Numbered from the stretch's first letter, positions 1 to 10,740 are shown. The stretch: DNA of 64,000 nt from Isoetes taiwanensis (GCA_021234155.1 JAJEKV010000020.1:5752563-5816562), one strand, 5' to 3'. Made by a program: numbers and translations. The notes: generated by a model not told the origin, from the letters alone.

Positions 1-987
1 AAGCAGAGTAGGAGGGAGAAGCAAACTAAGAACTTGATCCAAAGTTAAAACTGGGGGAGGAAGAAGAACGAGGGTAGAAATTGAGGTATGGACTACTCAA
101 AATTGAGACAAGTAACTAAATCAGGAGCAGGATCTAAAACTAGAGGAGCATCAAAAGATATACTAGAAATAGGATCAGAGCTCAAGCTTGAGAGCTATGG
201 TAGATGCAGAGACAAGAACAAGAGCAAGAGGCAGAACAGGAACATGAACAAGATCAGAAACCAGATCATGAATAGAAGCAGAATTAGAATCCAGAATCAT
301 GACCAGAGATCATGAATAGAAGCAGAATTATGGTCAGAGTTGGAAGCAGAAAAAGGATCTGGGGCTGGAACTAGAACTGGAGCCAAAACCAAAACTGAAA
401 CTGGGTCAAGAGCTAAAATAGAATCTTGGACTGGATGTGAAACTACTATCTGACCATATAACTACACTTGTCTCTACTCTGTGTTATGCTCCTCAAACAT
501 TCCTCTTCAATCCAGGATATTGCTAATAAAATGGTACTACAATCTTCTCTACTCTTGTACAATACTCACCAATTGATTCTCCATAATGGAAGAAAATTCT
601 CAGATTGGCTCGAACCGAATAAGGATTCTGCTTCAAATCATGCCTACGAGCAAGATAAGAGAATGATGCATGAAAATACAAAGAGAATATCCATATAATG
701 TAACAATATAATGAATATATACACGAGACCAAAAGGCAAGGAAGAACAGAAGAACAAGGATGCTCAAGACTGCCAACAAGATCAAAAGCAATAAGACTAT
801 AACTAAGAAGAGGAAGACCACAACATGAATAAGAGCAAGGATTAGACAAGAGTGAAGCTTGTAACTGGCATTGAAGCAGAATGGTTCTATTGTCATCGAA
901 CATCTTTATATATAGTGCCTTATTGCATGAACTTCAATCGTATATGGCCACCATCTAGCGTAAGAGTATGTGCGCCACTTGGCAGGC
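1..987. other. Purine-rich noncoding stretch
   Basis: Positions 1-430 are strongly purine-rich on the plus strand, with many irregular short repeats built on motifs like AGAAGCAGAATTA and AGATCATGAATAGAAGCAG (the latter twice near 265-320). Short open frames here are rich in Lys, Arg, Asn and Ser, as expected from any low-complexity purine tract. I see no domain, splice structure or promoter. 430-987 is ordinary AT-rich sequence. Confidence 0.5.
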
Positions 988-1343
988 AGGGGGGTGTCGC
1001 TTAGCATAGGTGCATGAATGACACTTGGCATATATAGAAGATGTTGGGCATAATTCTGTGATCATGGCAATAGTGCACTTGGAAAGGGTCATCGGCATGT
1101 GGAAAGAGTCGATGACTCGGAAGTAAAAGGTTGTAGGTTTGAAACCCAGCTTCAGAATAAGCTTTTTGCATGTGTGTGACAACTATCTTCGTATTATACT
1201 CATATAGCCATCTCCCTAAGTAATTTTTATGGTCTAATAGCTCTAATTTAAGATATCCACCTAGATAATTGTTGTAGTCATACAATGAAATAACTTCAAC
1301 TAAATGACCTTAAGAGGGATGATTGAGGGCAAAGAATTGAATT
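988..1343. repeat. Dispersed repeat copy 1, left part, with a possible tRNA-derived SINE head
   Basis: Closely matches 36.94-37.26 kb in the same orientation. The stretch around 1085-1165 has a tRNA-like layout: a B-box-like GGTTTGAAACC near 1136 about 50 bp after a weak A-box-like CGGCATGTGG. This suggests a tRNA-derived SINE. The right side ends in a GAATT-type short repeat (about 1334-1347), which is the 3' tail of an adjoining minus-strand LINE. The DNA transposon starting at 1348 inserted into that tail. Confidence 0.5.
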
Positions 1344-1347
1344 GAAT

Positions 1348-1376
1348 GGGTCTAAGTTAGATATTGGGGTACAAAA
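1348..1376 (+). repeat. Left TIR of the 7.1-kb DNA transposon
   Basis: Identical over 29 bp to the reverse complement of 8416-8444. Weaker GC-rich subterminal similarity follows, with a CCGTCCGGACG-type motif inside the left end. Flanked on the left by GAAT. Confidence 0.92.
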
Positions 1377-1672
1377 GCACCCGTCCGGACGCGCTGCTTT
1401 TCGTGCTTGGTCCGCTGTGCTTGGAGGTGCTTGGAGAGCGGGAACGCGATGATCCGTTTTTAGCAAATTGCTTCCGGATCGATGACATGGCTACCCGCAA
1501 AATCAAATTCGGTACAGAATCAATTTGGCGGGGTTGTTGTGAGATGGCATGGAGAGTGAATAGATTTGGCAATGGCGGGAAGCATGATCCGGTGTTGTAC
1601 CCCTGAACAGAATTTTCTTTGTGCAGCACGGTTTCTCTGTACAACACAATTCTATGCACAACACGATTCTAA

Positions 1673-2127
1673 ATGGATCAATCAGCATCAGATTTAGATG
1701 AAGAAACGCGACTTCAAATTTTCCGGGAAATTCAAGCCGAGAGAAGAAGGCAATCTAGACAGAGGAAAAGAGATAGAGAGAGGGAGAAAGAAAATATCCA
1801 GCCTCAAGTTGACAGCGGCTTGAGTGCGAGAAGGCTTCAAGAATTGTCCAAGAATTTGGACGATTATTTCAATAATATCACAAAGCCTTTGAAAGAAGGG
1901 GATAAGGCAATCGGTGGTGGTGATTTGTGAAGAGAGTGAAGAAGAAATTGCCACTGGAGGTGGATTTTGTTGATCATGATCAAAGCAAGGTCATGAAGAA
2001 TGTAATTAGAAATGTTCAAGAGACACTCAATCAGCAAAAGAAACTAAGGAAGACAGATATAATGCAAGCAAGAAAGTCCACATTGCAAATGGTATCTTCA
2101 ACAGCAAACAAAACCAACCCGGTCTAG
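1673..2127 (+). pseudogene. Basic/acidic N-terminal ORF of the DNA transposon, frameshifted
   Basis: An ATG at 1673 opens an 85-codon frame rich in Arg, Glu and Gln (for example RRRQSRQRKRDREREKEN), closed by TGA at 1928-1930. Sequence of the same highly charged character continues in the next frame from about 1927 to 2127, so one protein has probably been split by a frameshift near 1925. It is likely coiled-coil and nuclear, and may be the N-terminal part of the transposase or a separate first exon. No recognised domain. It lies 100 bp upstream of the transposase core on the same strand. Confidence 0.5.
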
Positions 2128-2128
2128 G

Positions 2129-4285
2129 TTGCACGCCTCCTTCATGTATCAAGAAAATCTGTTGTTGCAAGCAACGGAAGAAGAAGAGTAATGGCGAGAA
2201 CAAGAATGTGGTCCGTGGTCAATGTTTTCAAGGAAAAAAAAGATCGATGCAATAACTGATGAGGTTAAGAATTTCGTTTACAAGTTCTGGACAGAAAACA
2301 CAAGAGTCTCACCATACAGGAAGCATGTGAGAAAGTTTGTTACAAAAGATGGTGAAAAAATTGATCATCCAATACAACTGCTTGAAATTTCTCAGGTAAT
2401 TATTATGCTTTATATGTTTTACCGCTTTGTTCTGCTTTACTATATTGCTGCTTTTAATTTTTTTTGGAACTCTGTATTTCTGCTTTGTTTATAGTTGCAA
2501 TTTTACATGGCATTCAAAAAGGAATTCAATGAAATGAAGATTTCACAGCGCACATTTGAATTGTTGAAGCCATCTTTTGTGAGGCGTTTAAAAGAAAGAG
2601 AGACCACATTTGTCGCCAATATCACATGCACTTTGAGTATGTGATGCAAGCACTCAACAAAATCGAAACAGATCCAAATGGGGTGCACAAAGAATGCAAT
2701 TGTAATTGTCTTTGCTTGGTGATGATAACTTCAGAGTGCCAAGAACCATGTTTATAAATCCACTAGTGATTTTTGGAGGCAAATGGTCTGCCCTAAAGAA
2801 GAAGATGAAGAATGGCACAAACATCAATGTCTGCAGTTGGCATGCAAAGATTGTGGGCTGAAAAGGTACTCTTAAGTTTGTCTCTTCAATGTTATGAAAG
2901 ATATTACTGCTCAGTAACTTTAATTGTGGTGTTATAAACAGGTTTGCTTTTTGTCCTAAGGAGAAGATAGAAACTGATTACAAAGTGGAGTGGAAACAGT
3001 TTGAAAAGGTATTCTGTTTGGTATTAAATTGTGCTCGTTTAACATTCTTTTTAAACAAACTGCAAACTGACAGAAATGTTCATGGTCTGAAATCAGCAAG
3101 AAGTTGGATACATGAAGGAGACTACCAAGAAAAAAATGGGAGGGAGGAAACCAGCCAAAGTAACAAGACTTGCATACAAGAACGAGAGTCTGCCCGAGTT
3201 CATGAAGCATGCCAACAAGACAATGGTACAATTTGTCACACACAATTATGTGGCACACTGGCAGGCAAAGCAATTCAGGACGTGTTTGGATACCTTTCCT
3301 GAAGATGCAATTGTCTCTGTAATTGACTTTGCTGAAAATTACAGTTTTAAAATTCAGAGGGAGGCACAATCTTGCCACTGGCACACGGACCAGGCCTCAA
3401 TTCTGGTTCATATCACATATAGACATGCAACCCAAGCTGAGATAGAGGAGATGGAAGTTAAAGAGGCAGAGCAAAGAGAAGCAGAGCGGGATAAGCTGAA
3501 AAGAAAGAAGAAGACAAGTCAGGAGATCATCAGCACCAATCAGAGGAGAATTATAAAGGAAGTGCAATTTTATATTTCAGATGACAGGGAGCATAGCCCT
3601 GAGTTTGTACAACATTGCTTGAAAGTACATGCTGACTGGCTTAGAGCACAGAACATTGAGTACAAGAAACATATTTTTTGGAGTGATGGTTGCACATCCC
3701 AGTTTAAAGGAGCAAGGCCTTTCTGGTATTTAGGAAGGAACTATGTGTGTAGTGGAGGAATTGAGTATGAGTGGAATTTCTTTGCCAGTTCTCATGGCAA
3801 AGGAGAACATGATGGACAAGGTGCAATATTGAAAAGGGTTTTGGCAAGAGAGCAATTGAAGTATGAGTCCTGGAAATTGGAGCGTGCCAAAGACATTGTC
3901 GATTTCATGAACTGGTACATGATGAACAATCCACCAGACCCTCATATAAGAAGGTAAATTCTTTTTTTTTCTTATATTTTTCTTAGATTTGAAGTTGCAT
4001 GAATCTGTTTTATATTGCAGGTTCTTTTGGCATATTGATCCCCAAAATGTAGACAAATCTGAAAGGAAGGAGTGGAAAACACTATGTGGGAGCTCTAAAC
4101 TTCATTGCATCAGACCATGTGACAAAAAGAACCCTGCAAAAGTTGCTTACAGATGCCTCTCTTGCTATTGTTCCTATTGCTTTCATGGTAAAAGGGATTA
4201 CTGCACGAACAAAGCACGTTTGGGAGCATGGCTCACAGCAGAACTGAAACCAAAGGTTGCTGAAGAAACATCCACAAAGAATTAG
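2129..4285 (+). pseudogene. DDE-type transposase, multi-exon, frameshifted
   Basis: The transposase would cut and rejoin the element's TIRs in the nucleus. Exons I can place: to 2395, 2495-2865, 2942-3008, 3074-3957 and 4020-4285, separated by GT..AG introns (2396-2494, 2866-2941, 3009-3073, and a T-rich one ending ATTGCAG near 4019). The N-terminal part has a Cys-rich patch (about 2129-2200) and a conserved-looking block FELLKPSFVRRL. The longest exon (ORF 3112-3957, 281 codons) holds candidate catalytic acids: D72 in VIDFAENYSF, D192 in FWSDGCTSQFK, and an acidic residue in SHGKGEHDGQG (E232 or D234). The last exon has a Cys cluster (CLSCYCSYC). From memory, this architecture matches a DDE family of unclear name found mostly in animals and protists. 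Frame breaks near 2222, 2606 and 3110 suggest this copy is inactive. The intron phases across 2865/2942 and 3008/3074 restore the frame. Confidence 0.72.
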
Positions 4286-4445
4286 TCGAGGAAGAAGAAG
4301 AAGATGAAGAAGAAGAAGATGAAGAAGTAGATTACCTTAGTTCTCTTCTAGAAGTTGGAGATAACTTTCTTTGTAAATGCACATCGAGTAAGATGAAGAG
4401 GGAGTTGACTTTTATGTTCTTAGGTGTACAGAGACTAAACACACA

Positions 4446-4694
4446 TTGTTAGATGCATATGAAGATGCTTGGGGTACTGCATTTGGTGTAGGAGAAGTTA
4501 TAGTTTCTGGCCATTACTACAAGCAAACAGATGCACTCCAATTTGAGTTGCTATTGGACAAGCCAGTTGCTAGTTTGTATAGCCACCTTGTCAGACATGT
4601 GAAGTTTGATATGGAGAATCTTGGTAACAACATTTTCAAGATGAGTGAAGAGACATGCCAAAAGTTATGGCATCCCTTCCAAGTAGAGTGCTAA
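4446..4694 (+). CDS. Downstream ORF of the DNA transposon, unknown
   Basis: An 82-codon frame (TTG start, so probably an internal exon rather than a complete protein) containing ASLYSHLVRHVKFDMENLG and ending in TAA... after EC. It sits between the transposase C-terminal exon and the convergent phosphatase gene, after an acidic Lys/Glu repeat at 4286-4330. It may be a further 3' exon of the transposase. I recognise no domain. Confidence 0.35.
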   Translation: MLDAYEDAWGTAFGVGEVIVSGHYYKQTDALQFELLLDKPVASLYSHLVRHVKFDMENLGNNIFKMSEETCQKLWHPFQVEC

Positions 4695-5156
4695 TTCGCC
4701 GCCTGCTTTTTTTTCGCTTTTGCTTCGAAGAAGCAGAAGTTGAGTTTTTAGATGTACACTGGCTCTTTCCTGCCATATTCTTTCTTATATTCTTTATAAT
4801 TCGTTATCAATGAAAACTAACAAATTCTTTGCTGCACAAATGTTCCTTGTCCTCACAGCTTTAAAAGAAAAGCTCAGATGGGTCTGCTTTTCATACTTAT
4901 GCTTTGTCTGCTTACATGCTTTATGTTTTCAGTTAACTATTACAGACTTGATGAACTTCTGGAAAACAGACTTGATGGACATGGAAAACAGATTGAAAGT
5001 TTACAAGTGTACACAAGTGTAGGTAAATGCCTGAAACATTGGATTTACATTAATATCCGTTTCTGTTACAAAAGTGTACAGCTATGTACTCATATCCAGT
5101 ATTCACAAAAAAACAGCTGTTATAACTTAAGTTACATCTTAAGTTACATGAAGTTC

Positions 5157-6056
5157 TTAAAGTCCAGTATCTTCAATGTTCTCAAAGTCAGCATCTTCAA
5201 TGTGGGTCTGATCTTGTGTTATTTCTTCTCTTGCAGTTTCCTCCTGTTTATCGGTATCTGCAATGGCGGTCTGATCAGTAGCTTCAATGTGTTCAGTATC
5301 AGTATGGAGAATCTGTGTTATGTCTTCTTTTGCATGTTCATCCAATTTTTCAACACCAACAATAGCTTTCACCAATTGCATGCTTCCCTCAATTGCTACT
5401 CTCCATCTTGCAAGTTCTTTCAAGTGGTCAACAGTAAGATTGAGTATGTTGATGTCTACTTCCTTGACCACATCAACATGAAGCTGCTGGTGCAACCACT
5501 TTTGAGGATTCTTTGAATGAAGCCAAGTGTGCAAACATGCTTTAAGGTAGTTGAATACCTTATCATTTTCTTCATTGTCAAAGCTCTCAACTATTAAACA
5601 TGTGTCTGGTGGGGACAAGAAAGTCTTGTACAAAGAGTCATCCACAAGCACAACATCCTGTACATCATTAAAAGCTGTGTAAACTTTGACAATTGGCTTC
5701 ATAAATACAGGTTTGGTTGCATTGCCTGGAAACATAAAAGGCATTGCCTCACACTCATTCTGACCCCATATGAATTTGAATTTAGCAATGTAGTGTGCTG
5801 GCAGAATACTGTTAAGGATTTGTATGATGTTGTGCTTCATCATGCTAGACCAAATCCCAACTTCAAATCTTTCAAAACTCCAATCCAAGAACTCTTGTAA
5901 AAAAGGTCTGCAAATAACCACTTTTCCTGCTGTGTAATGCTTCTTGAGCCCTGGTGGAATTTTTAATCTTGCTCCTTTTTGGAAGGTGTTGACCAAAACT
6001 CCATTAATGTCTAAGATGACAAGTTTTTTCTTTTCTAAATCCTCTGCAACATTCAT
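5157..6056 (-). CDS. FCP1/NIF-like HAD phosphatase carried by the DNA transposon
   Basis: An uninterrupted 299-codon frame with an ATG start at 6056. Residues 12-24 (LVILDINGVLVNT) are HAD motif I: nucleophile Asp16 is present, but the second Asp of the usual DxD is Asn18. FEVGIWSSMMKHN (65-76) corresponds to the FCP1 second motif, a conserved Lys lies near 120, and VVLVDDSLYK (135-144) is the acidic third motif. Together these mark the FCP1 homology fold of RNA polymerase II CTD-type phosphatases and NLI-interacting factors. The C-terminal 90 residues are acidic and low-complexity (repeats of ITQ, HIE and TD). It converges with the transposase and is transcribed in the same direction as the RING gene. 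Being intact in an otherwise frameshifted element, it may be the youngest or best-kept gene. The Asn at the general-acid position suggests altered or lost catalysis; members with DLNG-type motifs do exist. Confidence 0.82.
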   Translation of the reverse strand: MNVAEDLEKKKLVILDINGVLVNTFQKGARLKIPPGLKKHYTAGKVVICRPFLQEFLDWSFERFEVGIWSSMMKHNIIQILNSILPAHYIAKFKFIWGQNECEAMPFMFPGNATKPVFMKPIVKVYTAFNDVQDVVLVDDSLYKTFLSPPDTCLIVESFDNEENDKVFNYLKACLHTWLHSKNPQKWLHQQLHVDVVKEVDINILNLTVDHLKELARWRVAIEGSMQLVKAIVGVEKLDEHAKEDITQILHTDTEHIEATDQTAIADTDKQEETAREEITQDQTHIEDADFENIEDTGL

Positions 6057-6250
6057 AAGAAAAGAATCTTAAACATCAACATGACAACAATTAAAGAATT
6101 ACAGAAATTACAATATTAAAACAGAAAACAGAATTAAAGGTTACAGTGATTAATTAAAGAAAACCAAATTACATTCAAACAATGTTCTCAAACAACATAA
6201 AACAAGTAAAACAGTATTTCACATACACCACAATATGTTATGTTCTGAAA

Positions 6251-8170
6251 CTAACTCAATGACTTGATATACTGAGAAACAGAACCTGAACTACCATTTA
6301 ACATTTTCAAAATAATATCAACTTGATCACCTATTTGCTTTGGTGCTTGAGGTGGCAGCTTCTTTGAGGGTCTCCCAATCTTCTTTTTGTTCTTTGTTGT
6401 TGCTACCTCCATTTCAACTGCTGCTTCACCCTTATCCTTATCTTTCTCAACAAACATCTTCAAAGAATCGCAGAAGCAACATCATCTTCATTTGCTTGTT
6501 CTTCATCATCGCTACGTGAACATCTACAGGCGCAGCAGTAGAACTTTCTCCTGCAGTTGCACTCCTCAACCTGGTCTTTATGCCAATTGCAGGAACCTTT
6601 TGCACAGGTTGTTCATAATATTCTTCTGAACTGCTCTCAACAACACGTGAACGTTTTATCCTTTTTTGCTGCTGCCCCTTACTAAATTTGAATTACGAGA
6701 ACTTTCTTCGCTTAGAACACAAATCAATTTAAATGAGATTAAGTTAGTTAAAACACAAATAAGAAATATCAAAGTCTTACCTTCGCAAAGCTTTCTACGC
6801 CTTTCCTTCATGGACTTGGTGACACTTGAGTGATGCGGTAGATACAACATTTTTGGTGACTCGAAGCGGGTGAAGCAAGGTGCTGTGTGCTTTATTAAAT
6901 AATAAAGCAGGTGAAGCCACAGGTGAAGCCACAGGTGTAACAAGACTGGAAAACTTATCAGGTGAAGCAAATGCACTACTAGTGCCTACCTCAAATGCAC
7001 TGCCTGCCTGAATCTGCAAGTCTTCTTCACCTGCAACCTCTAGACCAAGTTCCACAAAAACTTCCCTGGGAACTTCCTTCAAGCACCTGAAGCATGTCTT
7101 CTTTTCATACAAAAGCATGCAGCATGCCAAGTGATAGACATGTTCACATGGTAATGCCATACTCAATTTATATTTTGGATTGAAGACCAATCCACATGCA
7201 GCACATGCATCTTCCATGAAACCAGGCAACCTGCTTTTCATAGTTATGATAGACATTTTTGATATATCTGAGTCCATCAATTGTCTACCAGCTTCTAAAT
7301 ATTTCCTGCTTTCCTGTAATCTGAATTCCAGTGAAGTTTTTAATCTTTCCTTCTTTTCCTTCTCCTGTAATGCTTCAACACTAACCTTTGGAAGGCAAGC
7401 CTCCAGTTTAGAGCAAAAATATATTTCACCACTTATTTTTGCCTTTAACTCTTCAATCTGCTTCAGGTCTCCATCATTCTTGTCTGCTTTGGCATTCAAA
7501 GCAGACAACTCATTCTCCATTCTTGCTATCTCGTTCCTTCCAAGCTCAATCATCCTCTCTTCCCTTGCTAAAGAGTTCTTATCTACCTCAATGGTACTAA
7601 TTATTTTTACCAGATCAGTTGTACAGTTGTCTAAATCTGTTTCCAACTTACTAACCTCCTCTTCAATCAAAGAAATGTTGAAACTTAAATTGGAAACGTA
7701 AAAACTCGTAAGACTGACACCTGCTTCCCCTTAAATTCAAGTTGAGGTGTTGATCTTTGAAGCTACAGGGTGTACTTTGGCATGAAGGAACTGTAGTTTT
7801 GATCCTTTTAACATCTTCTTTTTTAACATCAATGTCATCCCTTTTTCTCCTGGACCAAACATTAACCTGTTTCTTGTAAGCATCCAAATCAACCCTATGA
7901 GCCTCAGGGTTATGCTCTGCCCGACTACAGTTTTCCCATGCAAATGATAATGCTACTAGCTTCCTCAATTCATTATTCGGGACACCTCCATCTCCATACA
8001 AGAAATCGATCAAGCCATCCAATTTTCGCTTCAAATAAGGGCTTAACAAAGTAGATTTTGATTTTGCCTGAAACCATTGGCTCAGACCAAACACTGTTCC
8101 AGTCATCTGTAGTAACATTTTCCGCAAGCCATTTCAGCTTTTGCTGTGGGATGATTCCTTCACCAGCCAT
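6251..8170 (-). pseudogene. Coiled-coil RING-H2 protein with basic AT-hook-like tail, carried by the DNA transposon
   Basis: The best start is ATG at 8168-8170 (MAGEGIIPQQKLKWLAEN...). The frame shifts near 8090 into a long frame running to about 7663 (YLKRKLDGLIDFLYGDGG, later a basic WSRRKRDD). An intron near 7680-7735 seems to join it to the frame 6795-7670. That part has a long coiled coil (residues 1-130) and a C3H2C3 RING: C156-x2-C159-x15-C175-x-H177-x2-H180-x2-C183-x9-C193-x2-C196. A donor-like GAAG/GTAAGAC near 6780 leads to tail exons encoding KRIKRSRVVESSSEE and, at 6251-6463, KNKKKIGRPSKKLP, an AT-hook-like DNA-binding motif. RING proteins of this type are usually E3 ubiquitin or SUMO ligases; that role here is inference. 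Further frameshifts near 6815 and 6470 leave it broken. Confidence 0.65.
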
Positions 8171-8415
8171 GAGAAAAGAAGATAGTTTAAAAAAAAGTAG
8201 CAAGAAACAAAGAGGTCGGAGCAAGCGCCTTGAAGAGGATGATTCAATTTGTAAAATGCCGGAATCGAAGTGCAATCGAGGAGCAAATTGGCCTGTACAA
8301 TTCAATTAGTAACAATGGGCGCGAATACTTACACCTCTGACAATCAAAATCATTGTTCGCCGAAAAGGCGCGGAAATAGAAAAGGTGCGTCCGGGCACTG
8401 CTGCGCGTGCTGCTT

Positions 8416-8444
8416 TTTTGTACCCCAATATCTAACTTAGACCC
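8416..8444 (-). repeat. Right TIR of the 7.1-kb DNA transposon
   Basis: Mirror of 1348-1376, ending ...CTAACTTAGACCC at 8444 and followed by the target duplicate GAAT at 8445-8448. Confidence 0.92.
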
Positions 8445-10460
8445 GAATCCACTTTTATCGTCCACGTAGACAATGAGATCTATGGGACCCAATACAAGAA
8501 ATTGAATTGGATTGAATTTGTCATCTACGTAGACTATGAGGTCTATGAGAACCAATACAGCAAGACCATTATTGTCTAGGATTAAAAAAAACCCGCCCCG
8601 AAGGATTTTTAAGGAAAAACCTGCTTTGGACTAGAGATTCATACAGTTTTTCTTTAGTGGCCATGCCCATATGTGGGTTTTCCTGCACATGCTTTCCATA
8701 GAATACAGTGCCTTCTGCCCACTTTCAATTCTTTGTTGTATGCATTGATGCCATTTATGATTCCTGCTAATAGTAAGTCCCAGATATTTATATGTCTCGC
8801 ATATCTCAACTTTTTCACCCAAATAGAGAAACCCATGTTCCTGAGCGCACCTACTGTCATGGTTTTAGTCTTCTCTAGATTTACTTGCATCCTTAAAGGT
8901 GATGATGCATGACATATTTTGCGTCTTGCTTGTCAAGAACCTCCAGGATATAGGACGATACTGCCATTACTGCAGGTGTCTGCATGAGCACATATAGCAG
9001 CTGATTAGGTGTAACCAAGTCAGTATATCGTGCTCAAATAGTCACAAATATTGGGCAAATCAAGATGTGGCTTTCATCTTCAATAGCTTCCTCTGGCAGC
9101 ATTTCCACACCCTGTTTTGACGCTCTTTGCGGCCCTATCTGCCTATTTAATTTTCGGGGTGGTGTGAACCAGTACGAATGGATGCAATTGTTCTATGTCT
9201 GTTCATGAATAAATGTGATAACATGTATTGCTGTGAGCCCCAGATAATTGTGAGATTAATCTGGCTTCTGTAATATGTTGTTTTGACATTTTCAAAGCAT
9301 TGGAATCCCAAAGCTTACCAAGAAACTGCTTCACATACGTGTGATCTTCATTATTCTAGATAAGTAAATACTAGCTTATATTTGTCGAAGATGTTATTGT
9401 TGATTCAAACAACCTAACTAGGTCTTGTTCGGATACTCCACAACAACATAGAACTAAATTTCTATTAGTCTTGAAATATGTTTTGATTGAATTGTAGTAG
9501 CTTGGAGGCCAACTATCTATTGAAGTCCACAAATTTCCGTTCAATGCATAAGAAGCAAGGTTAACCAACTTCTAATACTTATAAATGATCAACGAACTTG
9601 TCAAATCTTTTGATCCATTACGCCATATAGTTTTATTGTAGCAATTTTAAATGAACTAAAAGTTCAAGCCATTCCATCTAACCCCCTTCCCCCCCTCCCC
9701 CCCTCCTTCGGTGCTTCAATTAATTGTGGCCTTGCTTATTCCCCTAGGCTCCAAGACTATTGAATGCTCCAAGACCTGGCATAGATGACAAGAGCATTGT
9801 ATTTTAATCAAGCTATATTGTATGATGTAATTTCTATTACAAAAGAGATTTCCTTTAATAGTTGAAAGTAACATATATATAATACTAAGTTGCTCCACCC
9901 TAAAGTTTCTGTGCTTTGGTGGAAGGTTATCTAGAGGTGCCTGCATGTCAATGCCTTCCAACTTCGTTATGATCCTCGCATATCTGCACCTGCTCTGCCT
10001 TTCAGGCGTTGAGACTCTTGAACACTGTCTTTCTATTGTCCAGAGGTTCAGCCGACGTGGTCCTGGCTATAAGGTTTGTTTAATAGTGCATTAGACGGTT
10101 GATGCATCCTCTTGACGTCCTATCTCAATGCATGCCCCCTAGCTAAACAGAGGGCATTCCATCTTGGTTCTGGTTGGATCATGTGATCGATATGGGAACA
10201 TCGCAGATGCCACATTTTTCAGAGCATTTATTCATCTGCATGTGGTGTTATTATGATTGCTCAGAAAAAGATATTGGCGGCTTACAAGTGTTCCTTGCTT
10301 GAGTAAAAAATGATGGAACATATTTGAATTCCGTATCTTCAAATTGATTCTTATCGTTAGTCTCCTATTTTGGAGTAAGTACATTGTGCTCCAGGCTAGT
10401 GCTCCTGTGACATGTTTTTGTGCTTACACAGTTAGATGAGACATATAAATTTTGTACTTC
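8445..10460. repeat. Dispersed LINE-rich repeat block, copy 1, right part
   Basis: Resumes the repeat interrupted at 1348 and matches 37.28-38.94 kb in the same orientation. 8449-8640 is the 3' end of a minus-strand LINE: its terminal ...TATCGTCCACGTAGAC recurs at 28.9 kb and 41.4 kb. About 8640-8895 (minus) encodes part of a reverse transcriptase (KYLGLTIS and NLEKTKTMTV-like). 9050-9170 (minus) encodes a decayed RT zinc-binding tail. About 9890-10080 (plus) encodes another LINE zinc-binding tail with Cys residues around ETLEHCLSIVQRF. All frames are broken. It is a mosaic of LINE 3' ends inserted into one another. Confidence 0.65.
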
Positions 10461-10735
10461 TCAAATATTCTGCTTTTTGTGATAATTCAGGAATCGTTAT
10501 TTGATATTAACATTGCATTCCACACTTCTACAACTTCTCATATGTGCATGACTTGGCATTATACATATGTGAGGTACTAGATGTGTGCCTTCATACTCTA
10601 AGTTAAGTTTCTTTATACAAACTTAGTGATCCATTGTATGGTCCTATAGCCTATGGTCTTTGTGGATGTTAAAAAAATCTATTTTGTTCCGTTCTACTAG
10701 AAAATTGCCCACCTTCGTTGGGCATTCATGTGGTT
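10461..10735. other. AT-rich noncoding stretch next to the Copia insertion
   Basis: No frame or repeat structure seen. It ends in GCTTC (10736-10740), the left copy of the Copia target duplication. Confidence 0.4.
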
Positions 10736-10740
10736 GCTTC

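Larger units (their letters stand above)
1348..8444. mobile_element. 7.1-kb DNA transposon with 29-bp TIRs, 4-bp TSD (GAAT) and three gene regions
   Basis: The ends are perfect inverted repeats for 29 bp, starting GGGTCTAAGTTAGATATTGG, at 1348-1376 and 8416-8444. They are flanked by the direct repeat GAAT at 1344-1347 and 8445-8448. A paralogous repeat at about 37.27-37.30 kb runs straight across the insertion point without the element. Inside are a plus-strand transposase locus (1673-4694) converging on two minus-strand loci, an FCP1-like phosphatase (5157-6056) and a RING/coiled-coil protein (6251-8170). A 4-bp target duplication and multi-gene coding recall Sola-type elements, but I cannot assign the superfamily. 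Several frameshifts show that this copy is decaying, while the TIRs remain identical. Confidence 0.9.

Noticed and set aside
1-430. Purine-rich frame as a gene
   Set aside because: Low-complexity composition; no splice signals, start context or conserved residues.
4878-5516. 212-codon plus-strand frame overlapping the FCP1-like gene
   Set aside because: Antisense to a well-supported HAD phosphatase gene; composition is hydrophobic and unlike a real protein.
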